NCBI RefSeq assembly: GCF_026262505.1
Contig: NC_067206.1
Span: forward strand, 33,185,896 to 33,249,895
From: Trichomonas vaginalis G3
Lineage: Eukaryota > Parabasalia > Trichomonadida > Trichomonadidae
DNA: 64,000 nt
Direction of reading: 5' to 3'
A model generated the notes under the pieces. It saw only the letters and a list, made by a program, of their open reading frames with translations. It was not told where the DNA came from and did no database searches. Within the stretch, counting starts at the first letter, position 1. Every line of letters begins with the position of its first letter. Position numbers and translations under genes: made by a program. Positions 44,374 to 53,024 of the stretch are shown piece by piece.

Positions 44374-44811
44374 TGTCTTGAAACAATAAAAGACTTGTCT
44401 TGAAACAATAAAAGACTTGTCTTGAAACAATAAAAGACTTGTCTTGAAACAATAAAAGACTTGTCTTGAAAAAGTAAAAGACTTGTCTTGAAAAAGTAAA
44501 AGACTTGTCTTGAAAAAGTAAAAGACTTGTCTTGAAAAAGTAAAAGACTTGTCTTGAAAAAGTAAAAGACTTGTCTTGAAAAAGTACGGGTATCGTCTGA
44601 AATCAAGACCACTGTTCTCAAATTTGAGAACTTTACACCAAAAAATTTCTTGAAAAATAACGGGTCTTGTCTTGAAAAAGTAAAAGACTTGTCTTGAAAA
44701 AGTAAAAGACTTGTCTTGAAAAAGTAAAAGACTTGTCTTGAAAAAGTAAAAGACTCGTCTTGAAAAAGTAAAAGACTCGTCTTGAAAAAGTAAAAGACTC
44801 GTCTTGAAACA
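44371..44811. repeat. 22-bp tandem repeat array, about 17 copies, between divergent genes
   Basis: Unit GACTTGTCTTGAAAAAGT plus AAAA, period 22 bp: about ten copies in 44371-44586 and about seven in 44668-44811. Each unit holds AAGAC-tt-GTCTT dyad symmetry. Variants with AACAAT cluster at the outer edges, and the right-hand units read GACTCGTCTT. Start codons of both flanking genes lie at the edges of the array. Confidence 0.95.
44614..44631. promoter_or_regulatory. 18-bp perfect palindrome inside the repeat array
   Basis: GTTCTCAAATTTGAGAAC, a perfect palindrome, stands in the unique spacer between the two halves of the 22-bp array. Candidate binding site for a dimeric regulator or initiator. 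Confidence 0.8.
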
Positions 44812-45177
44812 ATGACCGACATAGACCCAGCAGATGAGGCAATCTACCTTATAGAGATAAATGAGCTAGTTAGGAACTACCTGAGCCATCTGAAGTCAAA
44901 CAAGACCATTGCAGGCTGGGTGTCTGGAAGAAGTGCGCTTAAAATTGAAATTGACACTGGAATTGTCCTGCAAATACCAGAAAACACTCCTTTCGACGAC
45001 ATAAAAGAGATGAAGAAAGAAGTCCTCTTGAAGTTCTTTGCCAAGCGTCCTTGGATACTACTTCCAAACAGAGAGAACCCAACTGTACGAATTGCCCAAA
45101 TTCTCAGAGGACTCTTACACTTCTCGGGTCGGGCGTTCTTCATAAACACAGAAGGCGACATCGTACCTTTACAGTAA
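44812..45177 (+). CDS. Hypothetical protein, 121 aa
   Basis: An acidic helical start (MTDIDPADEAIYLIEINELVRNYLSHLKSNK) and a mixed alpha/beta body (ALKIEIDTGIVLQIPENTPFDDIKEMKKEVLLKFFAKRPWILLPN). No family is recognised. Its base composition is visibly less AT-rich than the capsid block. The ATG is at the edge of the 22-bp array. Confidence 0.6.
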   Translation: MTDIDPADEAIYLIEINELVRNYLSHLKSNKTIAGWVSGRSALKIEIDTGIVLQIPENTPFDDIKEMKKEVLLKFFAKRPWILLPNRENPTVRIAQILRGLLHFSGRAFFINTEGDIVPLQ

Positions 45178-45203
45178 ACATCTCATTTTAACTTCACTTT
45201 TTT

Positions 45204-45488
45204 ATGTTTTTACTCACACTCGTACTCAACAGGTATGTGTACACATATGTCAACTGTGAACCTTGTATTGACCGGTCTTCCTGCAAATGCAAGTTCGGTC
45301 AATACACAATTTATGGTGGCAAGAAAGACAGTGGGGAATGTTATTCTGACATCTGTTGTTGCGCTCGAGAGAGAATTGAAATTCCAGACCCAACTCCAAC
45401 ACCAACACTCAAGTTGCCAAAGACTCATGTGAAGAAGAAGCCTTCTGGTAAGTTTCTTATAGCCATATACATGGCACGCTTTGAGTAA
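45204..45488 (+). CDS. Cys-rich small protein with hydrophobic N-terminus, 94 aa
   Basis: MFLLTLVLNRYVYTYV may be a signal or anchor segment. It is followed by nine cysteines in 40 residues (CEPCIDRSSCKCKFG, GECYSDICCCARE), a PDPTPTPTLKLP linker and a basic end. The pattern suggests a disulfide-bonded or metal-binding secreted peptide, but I recognise no family. TTAACTTCACTTTTTT, with a TCACTT initiator, precedes the ATG. The antisense frame of equal length has no initiator and worse composition. Confidence 0.5.
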   Translation: MFLLTLVLNRYVYTYVNCEPCIDRSSCKCKFGQYTIYGGKKDSGECYSDICCCARERIEIPDPTPTPTLKLPKTHVKKKPSGKFLIAIYMARFE

Positions 45489-45510
45489 AAACATTTTTTT
45501 TCATTTTTGA

Positions 45511-46092
45511 ATGAAGCAAGTTAAATTCGTCCCACACCAATCTCAATGGAATGAAGAGTTTCAAGCTATGGTTGAAGGCGTTGAGAACGACATAGACGGC
45601 GAACTTGAAGGAGCTCAAACCACAATTGCAACCAAAATTGCACAAGTCAAGGAACAGATAGCTCCACTTAAAGCTACCAAAGCTACTCTTGACCTCATGG
45701 ATAGTTACCGTTTAGATGTCAAGAGTGGAATAAGACAATTAAAATTAAAACTTCTAAACTACGAAGCTATACTCCAAAAGTTAGCAGAAATGAGAAGACT
45801 TTACCAGAGCTACTTACATGTAAGAGACTTACCTTCAAGCAGTCCGACCAAAGATGAATTTTCTGACATTGTCCCAATTTTGTCCGAAAGTCAGCTCAGA
45901 TGTTTCGAACTGCTCCCAACATATCCGGAATATGAACGTTTGCCTGAACTCTTCCGCAATCTCAAAAAACGTTTTTTGGTTCTCATGTTCGAAACTTTTA
46001 TCGGAAGAGACAACAAACGTTCAGAAGAAGAACAAGATATTATTTTAAACTTGTTGTATGACTTAACCGTCATAACAAGCTTTTTGAAGTAA
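45511..46092 (+). CDS. Coiled-coil protein, 193 aa
   Basis: Residues 20-105 form a coiled-coil (TTIATKIAQVKEQIAPLKATKATLDLMDSYRLDV, IRQLKLKLLNYEAILQKLAEMRRLYQ). The C-terminal half is helical with PTYPEYERLPELFRNLKKRFLVLMFETFI. No family is recognised. A TCATTTTTGA initiator-like sequence is directly before the ATG. Confidence 0.6.
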   Translation: MKQVKFVPHQSQWNEEFQAMVEGVENDIDGELEGAQTTIATKIAQVKEQIAPLKATKATLDLMDSYRLDVKSGIRQLKLKLLNYEAILQKLAEMRRLYQSYLHVRDLPSSSPTKDEFSDIVPILSESQLRCFELLPTYPEYERLPELFRNLKKRFLVLMFETFIGRDNKRSEEEQDIILNLLYDLTVITSFLK

Positions 46093-46124
46093 AACCGCCA
46101 TTCTCAAACCACTTCATTTTTTCG

Positions 46125-46814
46125 ATGTCCGAACAAGCACCGAAGCCGAACACAATGGCAGATGTCCTTTCAATGTTGCCAGACAAGCGCCCAGTTCAAA
46201 TTCAAATTTTGAATTTGAAAGCTCATCTGACAAACACCGTTAAGACTCTCCAAAGTAGTCTTATGGAAGAGATGAAGGGACTTAAAGGTGAGTTCCTCAT
46301 GAACCAAGCTTCCAATGAGAAAGTCCTGAATGATTTGACGGAAACCTTGCGCATTTACGCGAGAGAGAACCGAGACCTTGCCAGACTCATCTACCGTTTC
46401 TTCGAAGAGATAGACGCCATCTGGAAGGTACTCGGAAAGGACAGAACATGCAACACCGTAATTCGTGAACACAGAATTGCCGAAGGTATTATCAAAGAAG
46501 AGGAAGAAGAGGAAGAAGAGGAAGAAGAGAAACACGAAGAAAAGGAAGTTTGGGCAACCCTTGTTGCCGATGACAGTTATGAAATTTCCCAACCCTACCC
46601 ATACAAAATCCGCAACAAGGAGACCGGCAAGGTTCTTACCCCAGTCCTCAACAACTTGGGACACTTGAACCTTACCCTTCGGAATCGCGGTTCAATCTCC
46701 ATGGGCAAGCTTGTCGCAATTCAATGGGTTCCAAATCCAAACAAGAAGACGAAGGTCAGACACATTGACGGTGACAAGCTCAACAATCGTAAGGAGAACC
46801 TCGAGTGGTTCTAA
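46125..46814 (+). CDS. Coiled-coil protein with C-terminal HNH-type domain, 229 aa
   Basis: The N-terminal 120 residues are helical with a coiled-coil (LKAHLTNTVKTLQSSLMEEMKGL). A run of about 13 Glu follows. The last 75 residues resemble HNH homing-type endonuclease ends: KIRNKETGKVL, then LRNRGSISMGKLVAIQWVPNPNKKTKVRHIDGDKLNNRKENLEWF. The VxHIDGxxxNNxxxNLEW motif with a preceding AxxWxPNP segment is characteristic of HNH nucleases of phage and algal-virus type. It may nick DNA. TTCATTTTTTCG before the ATG contains the TCATTT initiator. Confidence 0.75.
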   Translation: MSEQAPKPNTMADVLSMLPDKRPVQIQILNLKAHLTNTVKTLQSSLMEEMKGLKGEFLMNQASNEKVLNDLTETLRIYARENRDLARLIYRFFEEIDAIWKVLGKDRTCNTVIREHRIAEGIIKEEEEEEEEEEEKHEEKEVWATLVADDSYEISQPYPYKIRNKETGKVLTPVLNNLGHLNLTLRNRGSISMGKLVAIQWVPNPNKKTKVRHIDGDKLNNRKENLEWF

Positions 46815-46863
46815 GAGTAAAAAAATTTTATTTTAGGGGGAAACCCCAAGTAAATTTAGGTGT

Positions 46864-47127
46864 TTATTTGGATAAGTATGTGAAATTAAGGTCAATTTGC
46901 AAAATTAGTTCCCGACCTTTGAATTGGACTCTTTCGTCATCCCAGTTGCGTAGGAGGTCGTCCCAGAGGAGTTGGTAGATTTGCCAATCCAAGGACGATT
47001 TGTCCTCCCAGGCATTGAGGATGTACTGCTCGTAGAGTCTCATGACCTCTCCCTTGCACCAGACACCCTCTTCCTTGGAACGTAAGGCTTCTTCGAAGTG
47101 CTCGAATGCGATTGGCTGCGTGACCAT
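46864..47127 (-). CDS. Small hypothetical protein, 87 aa
   Basis: The start at 47127 (MVTQPIAFEHFEEAL) is chosen because AAAAAGTGTCATTTCGG lies directly before it. A helical, Trp-rich protein (NAWEDKSSLDWQIYQLLWDDLLRNWDDERVQF). No family is recognised. Convergent with the HNH gene, 49 bp apart. Confidence 0.55.
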   Translation of the reverse strand: MVTQPIAFEHFEEALRSKEEGVWCKGEVMRLYEQYILNAWEDKSSLDWQIYQLLWDDLLRNWDDERVQFKGRELILQIDLNFTYLSK

Positions 47128-47157
47128 CCGAAATGACACTTTTTGTCCGTTTGGTCA

Positions 47158-47265
47158 ATGTTTGTGTCTCGTGCCATAGTCGACGAAAATACAGACAAAC
47201 AGGTTATATATGAGTTTGAGACCAAGAATGGTGTAACTCGACCTGTCCGATTCAAATTCGAATAA
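47158..47265 (+). CDS. Very small hypothetical protein, 35 aa
   Basis: MFVSRAIVDENTDKQVIYEFE and a basic end (RPVRFKFE). Divergent from 47127, with a 30-bp gap that contains the shared promoter box. Its beta-like pattern is loosely like the gene at 43545. May be chance. Confidence 0.35.
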   Translation: MFVSRAIVDENTDKQVIYEFETKNGVTRPVRFKFE

Positions 47266-47272
47266 AAATTTT

Positions 47273-49423
47273 TTACTTCATGCAATGTTTAACTATTTCA
47301 CCATCTTCTTTAACACCCCAGTACTTACGCTTGGAGAGGACATGAACTTCGGAAAATACCTTATCTAGCTTAAAACAGCCCATCTTCTCACCGACTAAAC
47401 CCATTTCAATGAGTTTGTTATACCCTTCTTCGTTCGTCATGAGTGCATCGATGTTCTCGTAGTAAAACCTTCACTTTGGATTTAACCTCTGAGAAGAATT
47501 TGTTGTAGTTGTCAAGGACTGCTTTTGCGAACTGAGGATAGGACCAATGTTCGACAATAGGTTTTAATGTGGTTACTAAGCCACTTTGACCTTCGGTGAA
47601 CTCGTACTTCAAAACAAAAGGAGAAAAACCTTTCAACAAAGTTGTCGACCTTCTCATAGTGTTTACTCTTCATCTTTTGAGGTTTTTTAATGGAATATCC
47701 CCATGTCGAATTCATAAGCAATTTCAGTGTCATTGCAAGTTTGGGGTTTGAAGCTTTCCTAATATCATAGAGTTGTTGTATGACTTTTCCAACTGTATAG
47801 TTCCTTCCTGGGAACTCTCCATCTTCGTTTGGAATTCCAGTCGGGATATATTGGACGAACCTCATGTACGCAGCGTTAAGGTCGACATAGTATTCTTTTT
47901 CATCTGAGTCGAACTTGTCGCAACCAATTGGTCCAGTTTGTGGAAATTCAAGTGAGTCTCTTATCTTCTGAGAAACCTCGCCTGTATCTCATAAACATCG
48001 TCGAAGCAACCTGTTTCATATAAAACCTTCTGACCTAACTCAGATGCTCTCCAATACAATTTGACGTCAATTGGATGTCTCAATGGAAGTTTGTTTATAG
48101 CATCTTGAAGTTCTTGCAACCTCATTGGAAGTTCTTCTGGTTCAGGTTGGTATCCGAACAATCCAACTCCTTGTGGAATTGTACTTCTTTTGTACTAGAA
48201 CTTTTGTCTGGAACAACTTTTGGTCTTGCTAACAGTGAAAAGTTTGTTTCGTCTTTTGGTACAAAGTTTCTGTCAGCTTGTCATCTGGAATTGGTTCCAA
48301 CAAACCTTTCTCGAAAAGAATGTTTACAGCTCTGACAATGTTGCACTTGCCTTTTCCGAACAATGGGTTTGTAAGACTTTCGTTCAACATGAAGTGGTTG
48401 TGGACATTACAATCTTCAACCATGGTAAGTCTTTGTCAACAACATAGTCGTCATGTGAAGAACCTTTTCTCAGTCGGAATGTTGACTCGGATATTCACAT
48501 TTGCCAACGGTGCAATTTTTTGACAATTGACCTCTGAGCATGTACCTTGTTTTCACACATGACTCAAGATACTTCATCTTCTCATCTGTAACAAGACCAG
48601 AGTTCCTGAGACATGTAAGAATACAAGGTTCATTGACAATTGTTTCGATTGAATTGTAAATTCCATACCTTGTCAAGTCAATGTCAGACTTATTTCTGAA
48701 GGGGAAGTATCCAGCATGTTGTCTGACTGCTTGAGGGTTAGGTTGGTACCATTCGAACTTGACACTTGCAATTCCTTCAATTGCATTCAAAATGTCTGAG
48801 TCGGAGTCAACCATTTGTTCTCTCTTTGTAGTCTTGAAAGCGTCAAGAAGTTGTGCGGCTGTTGTGACATTGCCATGTGCATAGAAATGTGACCGTCCAA
48901 ATCTGTTACGGTTAGTCTGAGATTGTATCCTTTCTTATTTCCGTCTTGAATTGCAGCAAGTACACCCATGAAGCCTTCTTTGTTCTTTCCTTCGTCAAAG
49001 TTTACTGTAAAGGTTCGACCAGATGTAATTTGACTTCTAACTTCACGATACTTCTCATATGCATATCTTGTTCTTTCCATGGGCATGACCATCCTCTGCA
49101 CTACCTTTTTTCCTTCTCAAAGGATGCAATTGTTCGTCATGTTTCCAGTAGAATCTGGCAAAGCCGTCGTGTCCTTCAACTTGAGGTTCACTAACATCGA
49201 AAGGCATGTCCATAAGACGTTCTTCTTCTAACCTCTCTAGTCTGTTTGGATAATTGGCACGTGCTGTTTCCAAATCCATTTCGTAGGTCAGACCAGCCAG
49301 TTTGTCATAGACTTTTATGGGTCTTCCCTTCCTATATTTAAACTTCTTCGAAACTCTCCAACCATATCTTTCTAACTCTGCTTTTATTTTAGCAGACCTT
49401 CTATCCATTCTATACGGGGGCAT
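47273..49423 (-). pseudogene. Diverged family B DNA polymerase with N-terminal Cys/His domain, interrupted
   Basis: Polymerase signatures on the minus strand: YYVDLNAAYMRFVQ (motif A), MTLKLLMNSTWGYS (motif B), NIDALMTNEEGY at the motif C position and VLSKRKYWGVKED (KxY-type). Before them comes a domain with EPCILTCLRNSG and HNHFMLNESL, equal in order to DNCFVYACIQAG and EDHYMLNERL ahead of the element A polymerase. I see no exonuclease motifs, and motif A to B spacing is very short. The start is probably MPPYRMDRRSAK at 49423. The frame is interrupted. Confidence 0.7.
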
Positions 49424-49455
49424 TTTTATAAAAATAAAAAAATGTTTTTTTTTCT

Positions 49456-50040
49456 TTACTTTACATAACCTCCTGCTACCATAAGTCTTTGACGCCAACC
49501 CATACCAGCTAATGAAGGTTGACTTGGTTTAGTTTGGAAACTAAACTTTGGTTTTGGTTTATCTTCAGTTTTTGGTTTTTCTTCTTCTATCGGTTTTTCG
49601 TCACTTTTCGGTTCCTCTGACTTTACCTCACTTGCAGGAACAGTTGTGTCGTCAACATCTTCATAAATATCATATGCCATTTGTTTTTGTTTTCCTTTCA
49701 ACTTTTTGTGTTTGTTGTAAAGTTTAGAATATTTCGACTCTAAGTCAATGAGATGTTCTATAATGAACTGTTGGTCAGTGAAGTAAACTTTTCCATCTGT
49801 TGTCTCGAAAGCTCCTTCAGACTTCAATATTTTATTTGTGAGAGTCTGTTTCTTTTTTGAGATACTAGCCGTTCCATTTCTATGAAAAGTGACTTTGTAG
49901 TTAGGGTTTGTATTTCCAGACCTGGCACCTTCTATTATTGAATTTTTCTCTTCATCTGTAAGTTCTTTGACAGGTTTTGACAATGGTTCTGAACTTTTTG
50001 TTTGTGGTGTCAAATCTACCGTTTCAACTTCTTCGGTCAT
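49456..50040 (-). CDS. Protein with conserved N-terminal domain (homologue of 15861), 194 aa
   Basis: NSIIEGARSGNTNPNYKVTFHRNGTASISKKKQTL matches the start of the element A gene at 15861. The middle is a coiled-coil (LIDLESKYSKLYNKHKKLKGKQKQM). A Glu/Lys/Pro linker and a basic C-terminus (MGWRQRLMVAGGYVK) follow. A small virion protein is plausible from neighbourhood. TTTTTTACTGAGATGAA directly before its ATG is shared exactly with the next gene. Confidence 0.65.
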   Translation of the reverse strand: MTEEVETVDLTPQTKSSEPLSKPVKELTDEEKNSIIEGARSGNTNPNYKVTFHRNGTASISKKKQTLTNKILKSEGAFETTDGKVYFTDQQFIIEHLIDLESKYSKLYNKHKKLKGKQKQMAYDIYEDVDDTTVPASEVKSEEPKSDEKPIEEEKPKTEDKPKPKFSFQTKPSQPSLAGMGWRQRLMVAGGYVK

Positions 50041-50059
50041 TTCATCTCAGTAAAAAATT

Positions 50060-50215
50060 TTAGTTTGGTTTGTTTTCAACTGGTTGTTTAGGTTTTTTAA
50101 GTCGGTCTAAAACTTCCTGAGGTATAGGAAGAACTTGACAAACACGTGGTTGTGTAACTGCTGGAAGTCGACAAATCCATCTTGAACCCATTTGTCTCAA
50201 TGCTGTATTGTTCAT
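50060..50215 (-). CDS. Small protein, 51 aa
   Basis: MNNTALRQMGSRWICRLPAVTQPRVCQVLPIPQEVLDRLKKP and a polar end. No family is recognised. Evidence for a real gene is the leader TTTTTTACTGAGATGAA before the ATG, identical to that of the neighbouring gene at 50040, and the tight packing between two genes. Confidence 0.55.
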   Translation of the reverse strand: MNNTALRQMGSRWICRLPAVTQPRVCQVLPIPQEVLDRLKKPKQPVENKPN

Positions 50216-50234
50216 TTCATCTCAGTAAAAAACT

Positions 50235-50636
50235 TTACATTCCCCAAGTTTGAGGCGGTTGCGGTTGGTTGTTGTTTACCCACTGTTGTGCATGGTTATA
50301 TCCTCTGTTAAAGAATCTTTCACCTTGGTCCATGTAGTGTCCTGCTTGGTTATAGTAGTCATTTGCTTTGTTATAGTAGTTTCCTGCTTGTCTTCCTACA
50401 TTGTCCATCCATCCTTGAACTTTTCCTCTTGTTTCAGGATTTGGAATAAGATTTGTTGCATCTCGTGCTACATCCCAACCTTTCTGTACAGTTTGTATAA
50501 TAGGTTGTGCTTTCTCTTTAAGTATACCTAATGTACTCAAAATCTTCCTTCCAACTCCAAATACACCTCTGGCTATTGTTCCCACTGCGGGCAAAAATCT
50601 GGATGCAACTCCTGCTAATGCGCCAAATAAACCCAT
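50235..50636 (-). CDS. Gly-rich amphipathic virion-type protein, 133 aa
   Basis: MGLFGALAGVASRFLPAVGTIARGVFGVGRKILSTLGIL is an amphipathic, Gly/Ala-rich N-terminus. The C-terminal half has repeated Asn/Tyr/Gln units (NYYNKANDYYNQAGHYMDQGERFFNRGYNHAQQW). The pattern recalls membrane-active minor capsid proteins such as adenovirus protein VI, but only by composition. A shorter relative with the same opening lies at 53878-54120. Divergent from the integrase with only 17 bp between the two ATGs. Confidence 0.55.
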   Translation of the reverse strand: MGLFGALAGVASRFLPAVGTIARGVFGVGRKILSTLGILKEKAQPIIQTVQKGWDVARDATNLIPNPETRGKVQGWMDNVGRQAGNYYNKANDYYNQAGHYMDQGERFFNRGYNHAQQWVNNNQPQPPQTWGM

Positions 50637-50653
50637 TTCTTATGGGTTAAAAA

Positions 50654-51612
50654 ATGACGAATCCAAACAAGGACCCCTATGTTTCTAAAGCGACAAAGAA
50701 AGCACTCATGATAAAAATCTTTAGTTCAACACCAAATGCTTGGTTTATGGATATCTTGGAAAACATTCCGAGGTATAGAGAAGATGGACCACCATACTGG
50801 CTAATATTTGTCGGTCAAAACACAAGATACTGTGAAGCCATACCATTATGGTCCAAAAATATTTTAGATGTGAAAACTGCTTTGACAATATTCGTTGACA
50901 AATACCATCCAACAAAACTGACATCTGACTGTGAAAGTTCTTTCAAATCAGATGATGTAAAAAACTATCTGCGTTCAAAAAATGTAAACCAATATTTCAT
51001 TGTCGACCAAAACCATTCTGCTCTTGGTGTCATTGACAGTTGTATAAAAATCTTAAGAGACTTAAACCAACCACAAGGTGGTGAAGCAAATGAAATGTCA
51101 TATGACGACAAGTATAGACACTTCTCCATGGCAAAGATGAGACAAGTTTTAAATATTTACAATAGCCGTAAACAAAAAGGTTTGGGAAACCACTCCCCGA
51201 AGAAATGAAAAACAACCCTGACTTAGAGAAAGACTATATATTTAACAATTTAGTCAAAAGAGACAAACAAGAAAGAATGCCAGGCTTCAAACTTCAGAAA
51301 GGTGACAAAGTAAAAATAGAAATACCTAAACGCGACCCATATGAAAATACTATTGACTATGACAACAATGGGAACCCGACAGGTACTCACATTCGTGTTC
51401 GTAAAAATAGAAGAAAGTATACAAGAGAATATTATGAAGTTTTAGGCAAACATGGCAAAATGTACAGACTGCAAGCAGAAGATAAAACTACTATTGTCAG
51501 ACCTCGTTTCAAACTTGTCAAAGTTCAAGGTGGTATACTTTCAAAGACAGTTCCTAACAAATATAAGACAACTCCTGACGAATATGCTAAAGAAGTTGAA
51601 AATGACGACTAA
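50654..51612 (+). pseudogene. Polinton integrase (rve/DDE superfamily), interrupted
   Basis: The integrase of element B. WFMDILENIPRY, YWLIFVGQNTRYCEAIPLW, LTSDCESSFKSDDVKNYL and HSALGVIDSCIKILRDLNQ follow the same order as in element A. The C-terminal half has KGDKVKIEIPKRD and YEVLGKHGKMYRLQAEDKTTIVRPRFKLVK, the SH3/chromo-like part. The frame is interrupted. The 3' end overlaps the convergent fibre gene by a few bases. Confidence 0.82.
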
Positions 51613-53006
51613 GCATTTCTATACCATGCGTAAACTGTCATGTAAGGTGGCATGTAGTCTTTACTTTGTCCCGTTGTTTGCGTATACCCTGAAACGCGAT
51701 GTGTATGGCTTCCTCCTACCTCAGTGTTACTCCAGTAACAATTTATAGCAAACTTAACGTCCTCTTTAACATCATATCCTTTACCTTTTGTCATTCCTGA
51801 CCAATCCCAAAATCTATGACTATGCAAACCTGCTTCAGATGTACTTAAATTTATGTAGTGACTGTGCGCAGGTAAATTTGCACCTGAAATCGTTTTACTC
51901 CCACCTGTTTCCTTTGAAGAGTTTGCACAATACAAAAACCTGTCGACTATTTGAGTCCAAGTTCCAAAACCAAGTACTACTTCTGGTCTGGTAGAGTTCA
52001 TTGACGTGTAAATAGAACCTATAGGATATAGTGTTTGAAGTATTTCTGTCTTTAACGTTTGAAGCTCTGTTTTGTCAGCTTTCTTATCATATAAATCTTG
52101 AGCAGTGAATTTAACTTTTTTTTCATCCTCCATGACATAGACATTTCTACATCTAATGTATCTCATCGTTGTTATGTCTTCTTCCGATGTTAAACCTTGT
52201 GGAAAGTTAGGAGGTTTCCAATCTAATACATCCCCACCAGCTCCTTCAACCGTTCCTTCAATATTTTCTATACCAACAGTTGCGAAGAAATCGTGTGTAT
52301 GGTTCTTATCTGCCTTCTTTTCAAGGCTAACGTTTAAGTCTGTTATTTCAGAAGATGTATGTGTATGTCCAACGTCACTTTTCCTGTTTAAGGTTTCTTG
52401 TAAGTTTGTAATATTTGCAATGGTATGTGTATGTCCAACGTCACTTTTCCTGTTTAAGGTTTCTTGTAAGTTTGTAATATTTGCAATGGTATGTGTATGT
52501 CCAACGTCACTTTTCCTGTTTAAGGTTTCTTGTAAGTTTGTAATATTTGCAATGGTATGTGTATGAGTCTTTTTAGAATATTCGTTTTCAGCTCTTGTCA
52601 CTTCACTTGACATTTTATTGTCAACATATGTTTTGTCTGCTAGTTCAGGATGAGTATGTTCTTTTGTTGCATAAGCATTGTTAGCTCTTTCTTCTTCTTT
52701 TGCTATTGCATCGTCTACATATTCTTTGTCAGCTTTGTTGTCAACATCTGCTTTCAAAAGAAGTTCATTTATAGGTTTCTCGTTTAAAGTTCCTTTTGTT
52801 GGATTTATACAGACAGTATGGTTCTTATTGTCTTGAAACAGAAACTCATCTGTCATTGGGTTTAATGTCAGTTTTAAGTTTCCTTCTTTCAATGACTCAG
52901 ATATCTTAGAATAGTTTGAAAAGTTTGTTGTGTTCTTATTTAGAGCTTGCAAAATGAGTTGTCGGTTGTGTTGTATTTCTCTCATAGACGCTGTTTCATT
53001 TGACAT
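51609..53006 (-). CDS. Fibre protein with tail-collar-like tip, 465 aa
   Basis: Shorter relative of the fibre at 2519. Residues 1-115 have ADKxYVDxxI-type trimer helices. Residues 130-225 have NITNLQETLNRKSDVGHTHT units, three of them perfect tandem copies. From about residue 320 the tip begins YPIGSIYTSMN and contains GANLPAHSH and a final YMPPYMTVYAWYR. There is no collagen segment. The tip and the preceding VGIENIEGTVEGAGGD region match element A far better than the stalks do. Divergent from 53025 with an 18-bp gap. Confidence 0.85.
   Translation of the reverse strand: MSNETASMREIQHNRQLILQALNKNTTNFSNYSKISESLKEGNLKLTLNPMTDEFLFQDNKNHTVCINPTKGTLNEKPINELLLKADVDNKADKEYVDDAIAKEEERANNAYATKEHTHPELADKTYVDNKMSSEVTRAENEYSKKTHTHTIANITNLQETLNRKSDVGHTHTIANITNLQETLNRKSDVGHTHTIANITNLQETLNRKSDVGHTHTSSEITDLNVSLEKKADKNHTHDFFATVGIENIEGTVEGAGGDVLDWKPPNFPQGLTSEEDITTMRYIRCRNVYVMEDEKKVKFTAQDLYDKKADKTELQTLKTEILQTLYPIGSIYTSMNSTRPEVVLGFGTWTQIVDRFLYCANSSKETGGSKTISGANLPAHSHYINLSTSEAGLHSHRFWDWSGMTKGKGYDVKEDVKFAINCYWSNTEVGGSHTHRVSGYTQTTGQSKDYMPPYMTVYAWYRNA
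52357..52554. repeat. 66-bp tandem repeat inside the fibre gene, three copies
   Basis: Three perfect 66-bp units (starting at 52357, 52423 and 52489) encode 22 residues of fibre stalk each. Copy-number change here would alter stalk length in frame. Confidence 0.92.
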
Positions 53007-53024
53007 TTTTATTCTAGATAAAAT

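Noticed and set aside
44371-44811. CRISPR-like regular array
   Set aside because: The 22-bp units are directly tandem with no unique spacers between them, in a eukaryotic element. It is a satellite-type array.
45210-45494. Minus-strand 94-codon frame opposite the Cys-rich gene
   Set aside because: No promoter box at its start and poorer composition. The plus-strand frame has a TCACTT initiator and a Pro/Cys pattern.
52156-52566. Plus-strand open frame with FLFKVSCKFVIFAMVCVCPTSL repeats
   Set aside because: An antisense shadow of the fibre stalk repeats on the minus strand.
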